In this document: piece by piece, positions 9,571 through 20,300 of the stretch
How the letters are laid out: every line of letters begins with the position of its first letter
How positions within the stretch are numbered: the first letter of the stretch is position 1
Assembly: GCF_035046485.1 (NCBI RefSeq)
Contig: NC_085138.1
Coordinates: forward strand, 91,929,266-91,993,265
DNA from: Aedes albopictus
Taxonomy: Eukaryota; Arthropoda; Insecta; Diptera; Culicidae
DNA length: 64,000 nucleotides
Reading direction: 5' to 3'
Position numbers and translations under genes: made by a program
Notes under the pieces: generated by a model
The model's input: the letters and a program-made list of their open reading frames with translations, nothing else
Databases searched by the model: none
Told to the model about the DNA's origin: nothing

Positions 9571-11580
9571 ATGGCTTCCGTCGGCCTAGATATGTGGAAT
9601 GAGTTCTACGACTGCACAATGAATCCTGGAACTCACGGCGTTCAGTACCACCTTGATTTGTTGAAAGCGCTATTAATACATCTTAAATTGGCGGAAAAAC
9701 CATTCAAATTGGCGATAGATGCAGCACGATGCAACAACTTTGATGACGCAGTTCTCATTTTTAACGATACTAACGTCATGTGGTTGTTTCAATGCAAACA
9801 TGGCATATTGAAGAAGCCCATATCGCATCGAGAACTATTCGAAACAAAGGGGCATGATTTTGATTTGCGAAAGTATCTGGTGTCGTACTTGCGCATCAAG
9901 CAGGAATTTCCAGGGCACAGCAAATTCTTCTTTTTCACAAACCGGACGTTGAATGAAAGCAACCTAGCGCCGTGGGTTAGAATTGAGAAACGCGATGTGG
10001 ATGAGATGATGAACCTCGGTGGAAGCCATGTGGGATTGGTGCCAGTGGAGGAAAATATGCCCCGAATGATGGACGTTTTCAACGAGGATTTCAACAACCT
10101 CCAAAAAGGTCTGATAGAATTGTTCGATTCCCCATCGCTGGACATTCCCGAAAGATTAGGTAGAATCAAAGCACCGTTAGCAGGAATTTTGGAGATAACG
10201 GACGACGGTTCGGTGAAATTCGTGGATGAAGATTACTTTGTTTGTTCAAAACTGTACGGATGGTTGAAATCACACTTTAGTGCGCAAGGCAAGGATATCC
10301 AACATGTGAACAGAAAACTTGGCACACAACAGGAACATATGCAGAAGTTGATCAATGGAGACAAAAGACAATCGATACGAGTGTGTATTCAAGAAGATGA
10401 AGTGAGAAACTTTTTCAAGGAACTAACATTTTGCATTGATCAACCGGAAAATTTGATGTTGGTTTGCGAGGAAAGAATGAAACAAAGTTGTAGGTTTTCT
10501 ACTGTACAAATTGGGTTTATAATACGCGAGTTAGAAAAGAAATTCGACGATTGGAAAAATGAGCCATTGAATCAGAAAAAGAAGAAGCGGTATTTGACCA
10601 GTACGTATGTAACGCGGTGCTGGAAAGAAATAATTAGGAATATTCACATGCCTATGAACTGTATTCTGACAGATATTAAAAAGCTTGGAGCTAAAGTTAT
10701 AGAAGCTATAGAAAACGACCATATGGTGGGATGTGAATTCAAGTGTATCACAATTGCTAAGAAAATCAGGGACGAGGTATATGAAGGATCAATATTATGG
10801 GAGTATAACGAATCACTGCTGCACCGTGCAGCAGAAATAGGACATGACGATATGATAGTTACCTTATTAGATTCGCACCACTTTGATGTTGATGATAAAT
10901 GTATATCAATTCCCGGCTTCAATTCATACATGGCTCTACATTTTGCTGCCTATCACAACCAGGTGACGACTATGAAGCTTCTCCTTGAACATGGTGCTCA
11001 AATTAACGCTCACACTTCAAATAAGTGGGTGGCTCTTCATATTTGTGCCGACCGTGGTCAACCGGAAGCTATACAGCTTCTCATTCAGAACAAGGCCGAT
11101 GTCAACGCACGAAATGATCAAAACAACACTCCGCTCCATCTGGTAGCACAACGAGCGTTGACTGGAAATGAGCAAGTACAGTTGCTGAAGCTCTTCGTTG
11201 ATAACGGTGCCGACCTAAAAGCTCGAAATGAAAATGGCAGAATACCGCTGCATATTGCTGTTCAGAAAGGTAACAATGAGTTTGTCGAGGCCTCTCTATC
11301 AATAGACAAAACTCTCGTCAGCATTGTCGACAAGTCAGGCTATACACCCCTGCATATAGCAGTGCACCATGGTCGCAAAAGATGTGCGAAGGTGCTGTTA
11401 GATCTTGGAGCAGATGCCAATGCTCGATCGAACAAAGGCCGAACGCCGCTGGGCCTAGCGAAAAGGAACGAACATGCAGAGTGTGAACAATTGCTTATTG
11501 ATCATGGTGCGACCACCCATTGTTCCAAAGCCGCTGATGATGATAGATTTGCAATACAATTCGACCTCCCATATGGCTAA
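9571..11580 (+). CDS. PD-(D/E)XK nuclease-like (Cap4/DUF4297-like) ankyrin-repeat protein
   Basis: An intact 669-residue frame. The ATG lies in a good dipteran context (CAACAATGG). Residues 20-90 look like a restriction-nuclease fold: a GVQYHLDLLKALL helix, then FDDAVLIF (Asp58-Asp59) and WLFQCKH (Gln74-x-Lys76), which is the D...(E/Q)xK pattern. KFFFFTNRTL (118-127) follows, as in Cap4/DUF4297 relatives. Residues 270-410 are helical and charged with no Walker A, so the NACHT ATPase often found between such nucleases and ankyrins is not seen. Seven ankyrin repeats cover about 414-650 (LLHRAAEIGHDDM, MALHFAA, VALHICA, TPLHLVA, IPLHIAV, TPLHIAV, TPLGLAK). The position where relatives often have Glu is Asp50. 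No signal peptide or membrane segment is seen. By analogy it may be a nucleic-acid-cleaving sensor in innate defence. The ankyrins are certain; the nuclease fold is probable; the function is inference. Confidence 0.85.
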   Translation: MASVGLDMWNEFYDCTMNPGTHGVQYHLDLLKALLIHLKLAEKPFKLAIDAARCNNFDDAVLIFNDTNVMWLFQCKHGILKKPISHRELFETKGHDFDLRKYLVSYLRIKQEFPGHSKFFFFTNRTLNESNLAPWVRIEKRDVDEMMNLGGSHVGLVPVEENMPRMMDVFNEDFNNLQKGLIELFDSPSLDIPERLGRIKAPLAGILEITDDGSVKFVDEDYFVCSKLYGWLKSHFSAQGKDIQHVNRKLGTQQEHMQKLINGDKRQSIRVCIQEDEVRNFFKELTFCIDQPENLMLVCEERMKQSCRFSTVQIGFIIRELEKKFDDWKNEPLNQKKKKRYLTSTYVTRCWKEIIRNIHMPMNCILTDIKKLGAKVIEAIENDHMVGCEFKCITIAKKIRDEVYEGSILWEYNESLLHRAAEIGHDDMIVTLLDSHHFDVDDKCISIPGFNSYMALHFAAYHNQVTTMKLLLEHGAQINAHTSNKWVALHICADRGQPEAIQLLIQNKADVNARNDQNNTPLHLVAQRALTGNEQVQLLKLFVDNGADLKARNENGRIPLHIAVQKGNNEFVEASLSIDKTLVSIVDKSGYTPLHIAVHHGRKRCAKVLLDLGADANARSNKGRTPLGLAKRNEHAECEQLLIDHGATTHCSKAADDDRFAIQFDLPYG

Positions 11581-12144
11581 CAATGTTAAAATCGTATCAC
11601 AAATGTATCGCAATATTGACGACAGGTTCTTTACAGAGTGATGTGAGATAGGCAGTACAAAGGCAAAATTATGAATTCCCGAAGCTCACACATAGGTAAG
11701 CAACAAGCCACAGAAGCGGCAAATAAGATTGGCAACCTAACTAAGACTAGGGACACCTTTGGGCTGTGTTAAGCATTTTACCGCAAAACAAAGCCTCAGA
11801 CAGAGAAGAAAATCGCACCGGTCAGCCAGCAAGCCGCAAGCAGGGTACGACAATTAAACCCTCGCTGCTTATATAATTCATATTTAAAGGGCTCGGTATT
11901 TAAAGATACGCTAGCAACGGCCCTTAGCATCTAGCCAGCACAGAGACAGGGGCATAGAGAAGTTGGAAGAGGGTGAATGTATCAAATTCTTCATAATGCT
12001 TTTTTTTTCAAAAATGATTGTTTTTTTTTTTAATAAATATAAATATAAATGTTATGTTAAAATACACGAAATCCACCTAAGCCAAACCTCCTTTTATATT
12101 CTTCTTCGAAATTAATCTTATTTTGATGATGTTCTTCTTCTTAT
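11581..12144 (+). other. 3' flank of the nuclease-ankyrin gene with a poly(A) signal
   Basis: No further coding sequence is seen. AATAAA occurs at 12032-12037 after a T-run and is the first good poly(A) signal downstream, implying a 3' UTR of about 450 nt. No other feature was seen. Confidence 0.4.
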
Positions 12145-12245
12145 TCTTCTTTTCTTCTTATTCTTCTTGGCGTAACGTCCCATCTGGAACAAAGCTTGCC
12201 ACTCAGCTGAGTATTCTATGAGCACTCAACAGTTAAGCCTAGTAC
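12145..12245 (-). mobile_element. Feilai-type SINE, 3' fragment
   Basis: A (TTC)-rich run followed by CTTGGCGTAACGTCC, then CAGCTGAGTATTCTATGAGC. This is the reverse complement of the SINE 3' region seen in full at 26985-27268. The tRNA-like head is missing. Confidence 0.72.
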
Positions 12246-12534
12246 TCAGCTGGCAAGAAATGAGGTCAACGAAAAAAAGAGAGAAAAAAGAAAAAAAAAT
12301 CGACGAGACTCTTTGTTTATCAATATGCATATGAGTGTTTATCAACAATAAATCTACACTCTGACTGACTTGGAATGGAAGCGGAACAATCGGCAAGAAC
12401 AAGCGCACTCCCCTACCAGGAGCAGGCATGAATCTACTGATCTGGACCGCAGCAAACTGGAAGATTGACCAGCAATACGAGGTGCTCCAGCTCTATTTTA
12501 CCGGTAATAATCTGAGTGGGCCAACTGGCTGTTT

Positions 12535-13085
12535 TCTGCAACCGGAATTCTTTCGAGGATTACTCCAGAAATTCCTTCGGGGATTCCTCCAGGAACTCCT
12601 TCGGGGACTCCTCCAGGAATTTCTTCGAGGATTCTCCAGGAATTCCTTCGGGGATTCCTTCAGGAATTCCTTTGGGGATTTCTCCAGGAATTCCTTCAGG
12701 GATTCCGCCAGGAATTCCTTCGGGGGTTGCTCCAGGAATTGATTCGGGGATTAGTTTAGGAATTCCTTTGGGGATTCCTCCAGGAATTCCTTCGGGGATT
12801 CCTCCAGGAATTCCTTCGGGAATTCCTCCACGAACTCCTGCGGGGATTCCTCCAGGAATTCCTTCGGGGGTTTCTCCAGGATTTCCTTCGGGGATTCCTC
12901 CAAAAATTGCTTCGGTAATGCTTCTATTTATTCCTTCTGAGATTCCCCCAGGAATTCCTTCAGGGGTTCCTCCTGGAATTACTCTAAAGATTCCTTCAGG
13001 AATTCCTTCGGGGATTCCGCAAGGAATTCTTCCGGGGATTCCTTTAATTTCTACGGGAATTCCTTCAGGAATTCCTTCGGGAATG
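12535..13085. repeat. GAATTCC minisatellite, best-preserved block
   Basis: Tandem 12/24-bp units built on GGAATTCCTTCGGGGATTCC and GGAATTCCTCCA, about 45 twelve-mers. The repeat gives a long frame reading PGIPSGIPPGIPSG, which is an artefact of period and composition. No start context, splice site or flanking gene supports expression. Confidence 0.85.
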
Positions 13086-15815
13086 TCGTAAAATGCATTG
13101 GAAAAACTCTAGAGGAAAAAGTTCACCAGAAATCTCTGGAAGATTTGCGGTAAATGCCTCTGAAAATAGTCTAGGATTAATACTATGACAACCTCTGGGA
13201 GAAGTTCTTTGAAATGTTCCGGAAGATGACCCTGGAAGAACTCCGAATGGTAGGAAGCTGTGGGAGAATTTTAAAAAGAAATCTCCGGAAAGTTTTTGTA
13301 AAGAGCTTTTTGAGAAATTCCAAAAGCATAAATGTTATGATTCCGGATTAATTTTGACACATAAATCCGGTATGAATCTTTACGAGATTTCTAGGATAAA
13401 TGCTTGTAAAAGTTCTAGGAGAAATGTTTACAAGGGAGTTCCAAAGATTACCCATGGAATAATTTTCTGTGATAATTTCGAAGTGAGTCACTGGATGTAT
13501 TTTTAGAGAAATTTTTAAAGAATTCCGAGAAGAATGCTTGGCAGAATGTTAAGGGGAGCTAAATTCTGAAAACCTCTGAACATTTTAGAGAGACATGTTT
13601 ACAATATTTCTGTGAGAATCTCTGGAAGAATTTCGGGAAGAAATCTTGTTGATTTAAATAGAGATAACTGCCTAAAAATATTGGGGAAATGAAAGAAAGA
13701 AAAGGAAAAAAAATCAATCCAGAGTCTCTGTGGGTATTTCGGAAGGTATCACTAGAGGAATTCTTCAAGAAATCACGGAACAAATCTCCGATGGTTTACA
13801 TGGAACAAAATCTGGAAAAATCCCTAAAAAAAATCGGGAAGCAAACTTTGAAAATATTGTAAAACAATCCTTAGCTAGAATCCGGAAGAAATTCCCGAAG
13901 AATTCGGGGAATTAACTGAATAATTTTACTGATATAATCCCATGGGAAAATTGCGAAAAACGTCCTAGAGAGCATGGCGAGGGAAATCCATGAAAGAATT
14001 CCGGGAACAATCAGAGAAAAAAAAGCAAGTAAAACAAATGCCTGAAAGAATAGTAAAGGGGAACTCAAGAATAATTCTTGAAAAAAGAACTTGGAAATAT
14101 TCCGCGAAGAATTGTGAATGAATCTTTGTGAAATTAAGGGAATAATTCATAGAAACAAAAGCACCGGAAGGATTCATTTTTTTGTGGAAAATTTGTGATC
14201 ATAGTTCTGGGAGCATCTATGGGAGAATTCCTGGAGAAAACTCTGGAAGAATTCAATGGAATGGTTGAGAGAAGAAGCTCAACAGGAAATTCCTTGGGAA
14301 ATTCCCTAATAATACCCGGAGAAGTTCTTAGAAATAGTCTGAGAAGAATCTTAGAATATTTTCCGAGTAAGACTTTTTGAAAATTGTCATGTAAAAAGTC
14401 GTACAGTATTCATGAAAGACTCTCGGATTTAAAATCTCTGGGTTAATTCCCTGTTGAATATTGGAAAGAGTTCCGACATAAATCTTTAGAAAAAAGTGGT
14501 ATATTCCAGGAGAATTTTGAGTTAGAACCTTTACAAGAACTTCGGGAAGAAATCCTTGAATGAAACCTTGAAAAACTTGGAAAACCTCCGAGAGGAACTC
14601 TTGGAAGAACTTGAGCTGAACTCTGTTAAAAAATACCGGGTAAATATTTGATTAATAACTCATTGTTATGGGGATTTTCTACCGGAGGGAGGTTCATCCC
14701 CAAGCGAGTAAATCATTGAGAAAATTCCAATATAAATTTCGAGAAGCTTTTCGGAAAGAGATGCTATGAAAGTTTTTTTCAAATATTTTTGAAGAGAATT
14801 ACTGGAAGCATTCCGGGAGCATTCAGAAAGAACCCTTGAAGCCATCTCCGGAAGAAGCCCCTAAATTTTCGGAGAGAAGTCTGTAAGCAATTCTGGAAAG
14901 AATTCTTGGAATAAGGTACGGAAGGAAACCGTAGAAGAGCTTCAAAAACATCTCTGAAAGATTTGAGGGAAAAAAGTTGTAGAAGAGTTTTGAAAGGAAT
15001 TTATGTTAAAAAATTCAAGAGAAAATTTGAGAAAAAATCCGGGAGGAACCCTTTTGAGGATTTCGGTAGAAAACCTGGGAAGAATTTCGTTAGAAATTTC
15101 TGAAAGAATTCTTATTAGGATTATTGAAAGATGGAACTAGAATAGTTCCAGCAAGATTTCGTGTAAGAATTCCGGTACAAATTCCCGGTTGAGTTGTGGG
15201 AGGAATTCTGTGAAAAAATCCGTAAATTCCATGTATTACTTCCGTTAGGAATTGCCTGAAGAATTTTGGGAGATTTTCAGATATGCATCTGGAGTAATTC
15301 TGGGAAGAATTAATGAAAGACGGAAGGAAATTGTTAGAAAAAATACCAGGTGCAATGCTTGAAGAAAGTTTCCTGGAAAAGTCCCGGAAGCAACTCTGGA
15401 GAGGAATAGTTTCGAGAAGAATCATTGAGAAATTTTCTAGTGGAGACTCTAGGAGAGCTTAGGAACAAAGCCAAGCCAATAAAGTAAAAAGAGAAATTTC
15501 TGGGAAAATATGCCAGATTTCAGACGAAGATTTCAGTGAAATGTCTGAGTTCCTAAAGATGCCCCTACGGAATTTCCAGGGCGAAATATGTGTAAAAAAA
15601 CGGGATGTAGCTTATTTAAAATTCCATGATAAATCTCTGGAAGAATTCCGGGAGACTTCTCTGGAAGATATTTAGAAGAAGTCTTTGGAAGAAGTTTGAG
15701 AGGAATCTCTTAAAAAATGCCGAAGGGAATCCGTGAAAGAATTCAGAAATATTCTGAAAGATGCTACTGAAATGATTCCGGAAAGAATTCCAGAAATAAT
15801 TTTGTTTGGAATCCC
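13086..15815. repeat. Decayed minisatellite, opposite strand polarity
   Basis: Words GGAAGAATTCC, GAATTCC.GGA and TCTGGAAGA recur irregularly. They are the reverse complement of the 12535-13085 motif, so polarity flips at about 13086. No gene is supported. Confidence 0.55.
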
Positions 15816-16145
15816 TCTACGTTTTGTTTTTATTGTTTTATTAATTTATACATTTATTCTTTAATAACCCATTTCATTATTTATTTATCTATTTATTAAT
15901 TTTTTTTCTGTTCACTAATTGATTGATTGATTTGTTTATTTATGTATGTATTTAATTTTTAATTTATTTATTTATTCACTTAAGTTTTTGTTGATGCATT
16001 TGTTTAATCATTCTTATATTTAATAATTTATTTATTCATTCATTTGTTTATACATTGATTTATTATGTTTTATTTATTAATTGATTTACTGATTTATTAA
16101 TTTATTTTTTGATTTCTTTTTCATTTATATCTTATTTATATAAAG
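15816..16145. repeat. TTTA-rich low-complexity DNA
   Basis: An almost continuous series of TTTATTTA, TTAATTTA and GATTGATT words. No gene. Confidence 0.85.
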
Positions 16146-16590
16146 TGAAATTTCTGGAAAAGATTGCCTGATATCAGAAGAATATTTTTGGGAGATGTCT
16201 GTATTCCGGAAGATGTCTCTAGGAAATTTCCGGGGAGAAAAATTTGAAAAAATCGAGGTGTAGCGTATTCAAAATTCAATAACAAATCTTTGGGTAAAAT
16301 TATCGGCTGGAGAGTGATTATCGTTGAATTATCTAATAGTCTTTAATGGAATGCAATATTTCTGTCAACTTTCAAAATGACCTTGCGTTTGATTAATTAT
16401 GAACTATTTACAAGGAAAAAAGTTATCAAACGATCTATCCCATCGATCTCGGATAAATGGAGTTAGTGGATAGTCTAAAATGCCATGAGTTGTTTTATTA
16501 ATCGACAAAATAATCGAATCAAATAATCGATTATCCGATTAATCGAGCATCGATTAGTTGGTATAATCGAATAATTTACGACATCCCTAT

Positions 16591-16755
16591 CCACATCAAA
16601 AACGAAAAGATGATCGTCAACTGGAACGTCAAGCGGCACAAATGAAGAAGACTCAACACAGCTACGAAGTCAGAGCCACCAAAAATCCGGAAAAACACCG
16701 AATGAGAAAAAAAAATCGTGAAGATAACATTTCTGACTCGGGTTGGAAAGTCTAG
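16591..16755 (+). pseudogene. Short basic coding fragment, probably a transposon protein
   Basis: An open frame without its own start reads DDRQLERQAAQMKKTQ, then NPEKHRMRKKNRED, and stops at 16753-16755. The Arg/Lys/Glu-rich helical style resembles the basic N-terminal region of Helitron-type or other mobile-element proteins. I cannot assign it. No neighbouring coding sequence continues it. Confidence 0.25.
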
Positions 16756-17559
16756 GAAGAAAATTTGAACATTATTTCATTAAATAAGCTAGAAATTTGT
16801 ATTGTTGTGACAACATGCAATGCAGTGCGATGCTTTATGTTCGACATTTCTTGACATGAATGCACCATGTGGTGTAAAATATCATAAATACATATTAAAA
16901 AAACAACAACTCATGTATATTCATGAGTTCATAGCCATCGCTTGAACAGAAACGGGGTTTAAAACACAAATTAATCCACCTAGCGGTGATGGCGCCTTTC
17001 TCGTGCCTTCGAAAAACCCATTTCAACAAAACTCAAGTAATATGTTGATGAATATCCTACTGTCAAACGTTTAACAATAAATCCATTTCATGGCACCAGA
17101 AATCGTATCGTTTATCTTGCTTTTGATGTTTGAGCCTTTAACTCTTGAAATAAAGTCGCAATCTTGAATTATAAGCCGCCATTTTATATAACCAATATTG
17201 CATGGTTTTAGAGCCTGAAACTCCATTAAACAGCCGCCATCTTAAATATTGGACCGTCATCTTGGTTATTCTGGTTGCTATATTTGGACTCCGGAAATCC
17301 TCCTTATACCAAATATACCCTCATTGAATGATTTATTAGCCCAAAACTCCATTGAATAGCCACCATCTTGAGTTTTAAGACGCCATCACCAATTATTAGC
17401 CGAATTAGTTGCCACCATCCTAACCTCATTTACAGCACTTTTTGACCACTTGGGCACTACGTGAACGATTCTGATTGGCAGCTGCACTTGCACTTTTTGT
17501 GCAACGCCTAAATTTATTCTATTGCATCCATTATATCGAACCGGTTGCTGTTTGCTTTG

Positions 17560-17700
17560 GCCCCCTCCCCCCTCGTAGACGTTCGTTCATACACAGTACA
17601 TACAAATATTTCGAAATTTGTATGGAGCGTAGACTTTGTCCAGACACCCCCACTTCGTCCCCTCTAAGAGTTTACGTAGTTTTTGGACAGGCCCTTAGAG
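17560..17700. mobile_element. MITE-like insertion
   Basis: It contains CAAATTTGTATGGAGCGTAG (inverted relative to 20-50) and ends TTTTTGGACAGGCCCTTAG, like the GGACAGCCCC-ended MITE family. Its left end is blurred by a CCCCCTCCCCCC run. Confidence 0.5.
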
Positions 17701-17709
17701 CTAAAGGTA

Positions 17710-17846
17710 TGCGCAGAAAAAGGTCAGGTGTCAGCTGCTCTCGGGGGAAGAACAATTGACGAAAAATTGCAAGCATCGGGGCTGGGACCGAACCCATGAC
17801 CATCCGCTTATGAAGCGAACGTGTGACCACTGCGCCATGGGCCCCG
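17710..17846 (-). mobile_element. tRNA-derived SINE with Met-like anticodon loop
   Basis: On the - strand 17775-17845 folds as a tRNA. It has an A-box-like TGGCGCAGTGG, an anticodon stem-loop with TTCATAA (anticodon CAT) closed by TTCGC/GCGGA, and a B-box GGTTCGGTCCC. The 3' body runs toward 17710. A real tRNA gene is unlikely: the acceptor stem does not close well and the sequence runs on into a SINE body next to another insertion. Confidence 0.55.
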
Positions 17847-18884
17847 GCAATCCCATCTTGTATGATCTGTTCGTCATTTTTGGAGTCCGGCCTTCTTCCC
17901 CATGCCAAATATACCATTATTGCTTGGTTTTGGAGTCAAGAAAACAGTATGCCATCTTGAGTTTGGAGCCGCCATCTTCGATATTCTGGTTGCCACAAGT
18001 CCAGACTTGTATCCTGTACCAAATATACCCATATTACATGGTGCTAGAGCCTAAAACACCATTAAACAGGTGCCATCTTGAATTTTTGGTTCAATACCGC
18101 CATCTTGGATATTCTGGTCGTCACTTTTGGACTCCGGACATCTTCACCATACCAAATATACCCATATTGCATGGTTTTAGAGAATAAAACTCCATCAAAC
18201 AGACATCATCTTGAATTTTGAGCCTCCATCTTATATTTTGACCTTTGAATATTAGGCCGCCATCTTGAATTTTAGGTCTACATCGTGGAATTTCTAGTCT
18301 CCACTGTTGATTTCCGCACAAAATTTGTCAACCATGATAAAGGTTACACAAATCGCCGTAGTTCGATGTATCGCATGATGGGGCTTGGTTCAGTTTTATA
18401 TACGGCTAGTTCTACCGGTGCTGGTCCGGATCACTGAAATGGTCATAACCCCGGAACGCCTTGACCGATCCGAACCATTTTTAATAGCAAACAATGCGGC
18501 AAAATTCCTGTTTGATTCGAGCTAAAATCCGTAAAATTGGCCAATGGGAAGTGCCTTAAAAGTGAGTGAACTTATTTTGCGCACAGACATACATACATAC
18601 ACACATACAGACATCATCTCAATTCGTCCACCTGAGTAGATAGATCCACCTGATTCATTTCTAACAAGTACGCAATTTGAGCAATACTACAGTGTATTAC
18701 TGTCGTTTTGAAAAATATTGCCTTTATCATCTTTATTTTGAGCGATTAGATTAAACACTGGTAAAAAGTAGGTGGGTCATATGTGTGTTTCGGACATAAT
18801 CGTATCGTACGTTATGTGGGAGCTTTTGTATCACCTTCTGCCCTGATAAACATAACGATGCATTTTAAGCTGCGTCATCGCCAA

Positions 18885-19335
18885 CGCCTTAGGCAGCATC
18901 CATTTATTACGTAACGTTGAAATCGACAAGTTTTGACCCCCCCCCCTCTTTATAACGCTTTTTGTATGAAAATCCTAAATTGTTTGATGATCTGAATATC
19001 TGAATATCTGTAAGTAAAAGAAAATCGCGTTAAGTACTGTTCCTTTGAATCCACTAAGAATTTGCATCTTTGGACAGATACGTATTTCGACCTCAACTGT
19101 AAGGTCGTCTTCAGTGTCTTGTACTTGACTCGAGTACAGTACAAGACACTGAAGACGACCTTACAGTTGAGGTCGAAATACGAATCTGTCAAAGGATGCA
19201 AATTCTTAGTGGAATTCAAAGGAACAGTACTTAGCGCGATTTTCTTTTACTAAATTGCTTGTATGAACCGTAACACTAGACCGTACTCCCCCTCCCCCTA
19301 GAGCGTTTCGTAACTTATGGACGGCGCCTTATTAG
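18885..19335. mobile_element. Outer MITE with C/G-run ends
   Basis: The left flank has CATTTATTACGTAACG then a C-run. The right flank has a C-rich run then CGTTTCGTAACTTATGGACGG. They are roughly inverted. The interior is interrupted by the hairpin at 19013-19251. Confidence 0.5.
19013..19251. mobile_element. Near-perfect 240-bp hairpin MITE
   Basis: The ends AGTAAAAGAAAATCGCG / CGCGATTTTCTTTTACT pair. The arms (about 115 bp each) are almost identical and meet at a TCGA-centred loop at about 19127-19136. The strong conservation of the arms suggests recent activity or gene conversion. Confidence 0.85.
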
Positions 19336-19520
19336 CTATGTACTGTACATACAAGCCCCAAGATAGCGAACACTGTCGGGTGTGTTTATAGGTCACTTGC
19401 TGGCTTTGTTAAGTGTACCCAGCAGACCCACTTGATTTTTCTTTGAAACGAGTTTCGATGGAAAATACGTAGCGAAACGTTTCACAGCCTTTTTAAATGG
19501 GTCAGTTTATAACACTAAAC

Positions 19521-19642
19521 CACGGTTTCCCAACCTTCGTTTCGCGACCCCCCAACTGCTTGCAGGCACGTTTCGATTGTTCTACGAAAAACGGGGTGAC
19601 AACAGACTGGGGGGCTGCGAGAGCCAAGGTTGGGAAACGATG
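19521..19642. mobile_element. Small hAT-like MITE
   Basis: 122 bp with ends CACGGTTTCCCAACCTT / AAGGTTGGGAAACGATG, flanked by CACTAAAC (19513-19520) and AACTAAAC (19643-19650), an 8-bp duplication with one mismatch. The GGTTTCCCAACC ends are typical of hAT elements. Confidence 0.78.
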
Positions 19643-19650
19643 AACTAAAC

Positions 19651-20288
19651 AATAAAAGCAAGTACTGCGCGTAATCCGAAGCTTGGTGCTTTAGTTGCTG
19701 CTCTTTACAGATATTGTCAATTTGTTGCAGTGTAAGCTTTCGAGAGGCACTCGGAAAGCAACAGAGGAGGACCGAATCTCCGTCGTAATTAGATGTTAGT
19801 GTCAAATATACGGAGACTGCATTGGAAGCTGTAATAGAAAGAGTTGAACATTTCGCAAACGTTCAAAAAGTCGAAACAACAAGACATGCCACGGACGTGC
19901 ACTAGCTGAGGTTTTTTTTTTTGTCGTAGGGTAGAGGGATTCGAAATGCCAATTTTTGGGTATTATAATTAAGTAACAACAACTGTTCCTGTTTGTTTCT
20001 CAAATTTTCAAGCGAGAAAATTTGGGTATTGTCAATTAATATTGGGAAATCAAAAGATTGTATCGTATCTTGGTTTCGTATGTTTTAATGTGTCAGATTA
20101 TTTTGTCCATTTTTCAAAATCTTTGCTTTTCAATTCACGTTCCTATAATTAAGTACAAGACACTGACTGTAGCAAATCCTTTGTGCCATTCCAAGAAAAA
20201 GTGTCTACGAAAAACACTTTCATTCAATTCTTACTGCTTCAATTTGCAAGATGGTAAGCTATTCGACTGAAGTGCAATAATTACATAC
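19651..20288. other. Unassigned sequence upstream of LINE A 3' end
   Basis: AT-rich, with no supported gene or terminal repeats. Confidence 0.3.
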
Positions 20289-20300
20289 TTACCTTACCGG

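Larger units (their letters stand above)
16970..18660 (+). mobile_element. Long interspersed repeat (CACCTAGCGGTGATGG type), copy 1
   Basis: It begins TTAATCCACCTAGCGGTGAT, followed by CCTTTCTCGTGCC. Many short modules of the type 'GCCGCCATCTTGAAT' and 'CCATATTGCATGGTTTTAGA' follow, then one GATGTATCGCATG unit at 18360-18440. The tail is CGGAACGCCTTGACCGATCC plus CA-rich DNA with AATTCGTC. It matches the larger copy at 50837-53435. No protein is encoded. The class is unknown to me; it behaves as a non-autonomous element. Confidence 0.65.

Noticed and set aside
12516..13091. 191-codon frame reading PGIPSGIPPGIPSG repeats
   Set aside because: The frame exists because the 12/24-bp minisatellite has a period divisible by three. 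The other frames of the same DNA are also long, and no start context, splice signal or homologue supports a protein.
17775..17845. True tRNA-Met gene on the - strand
   Set aside because: Boxes and anticodon loop are present but the acceptor stem pairs poorly, no T-run terminator follows and the sequence continues into a SINE-like body.
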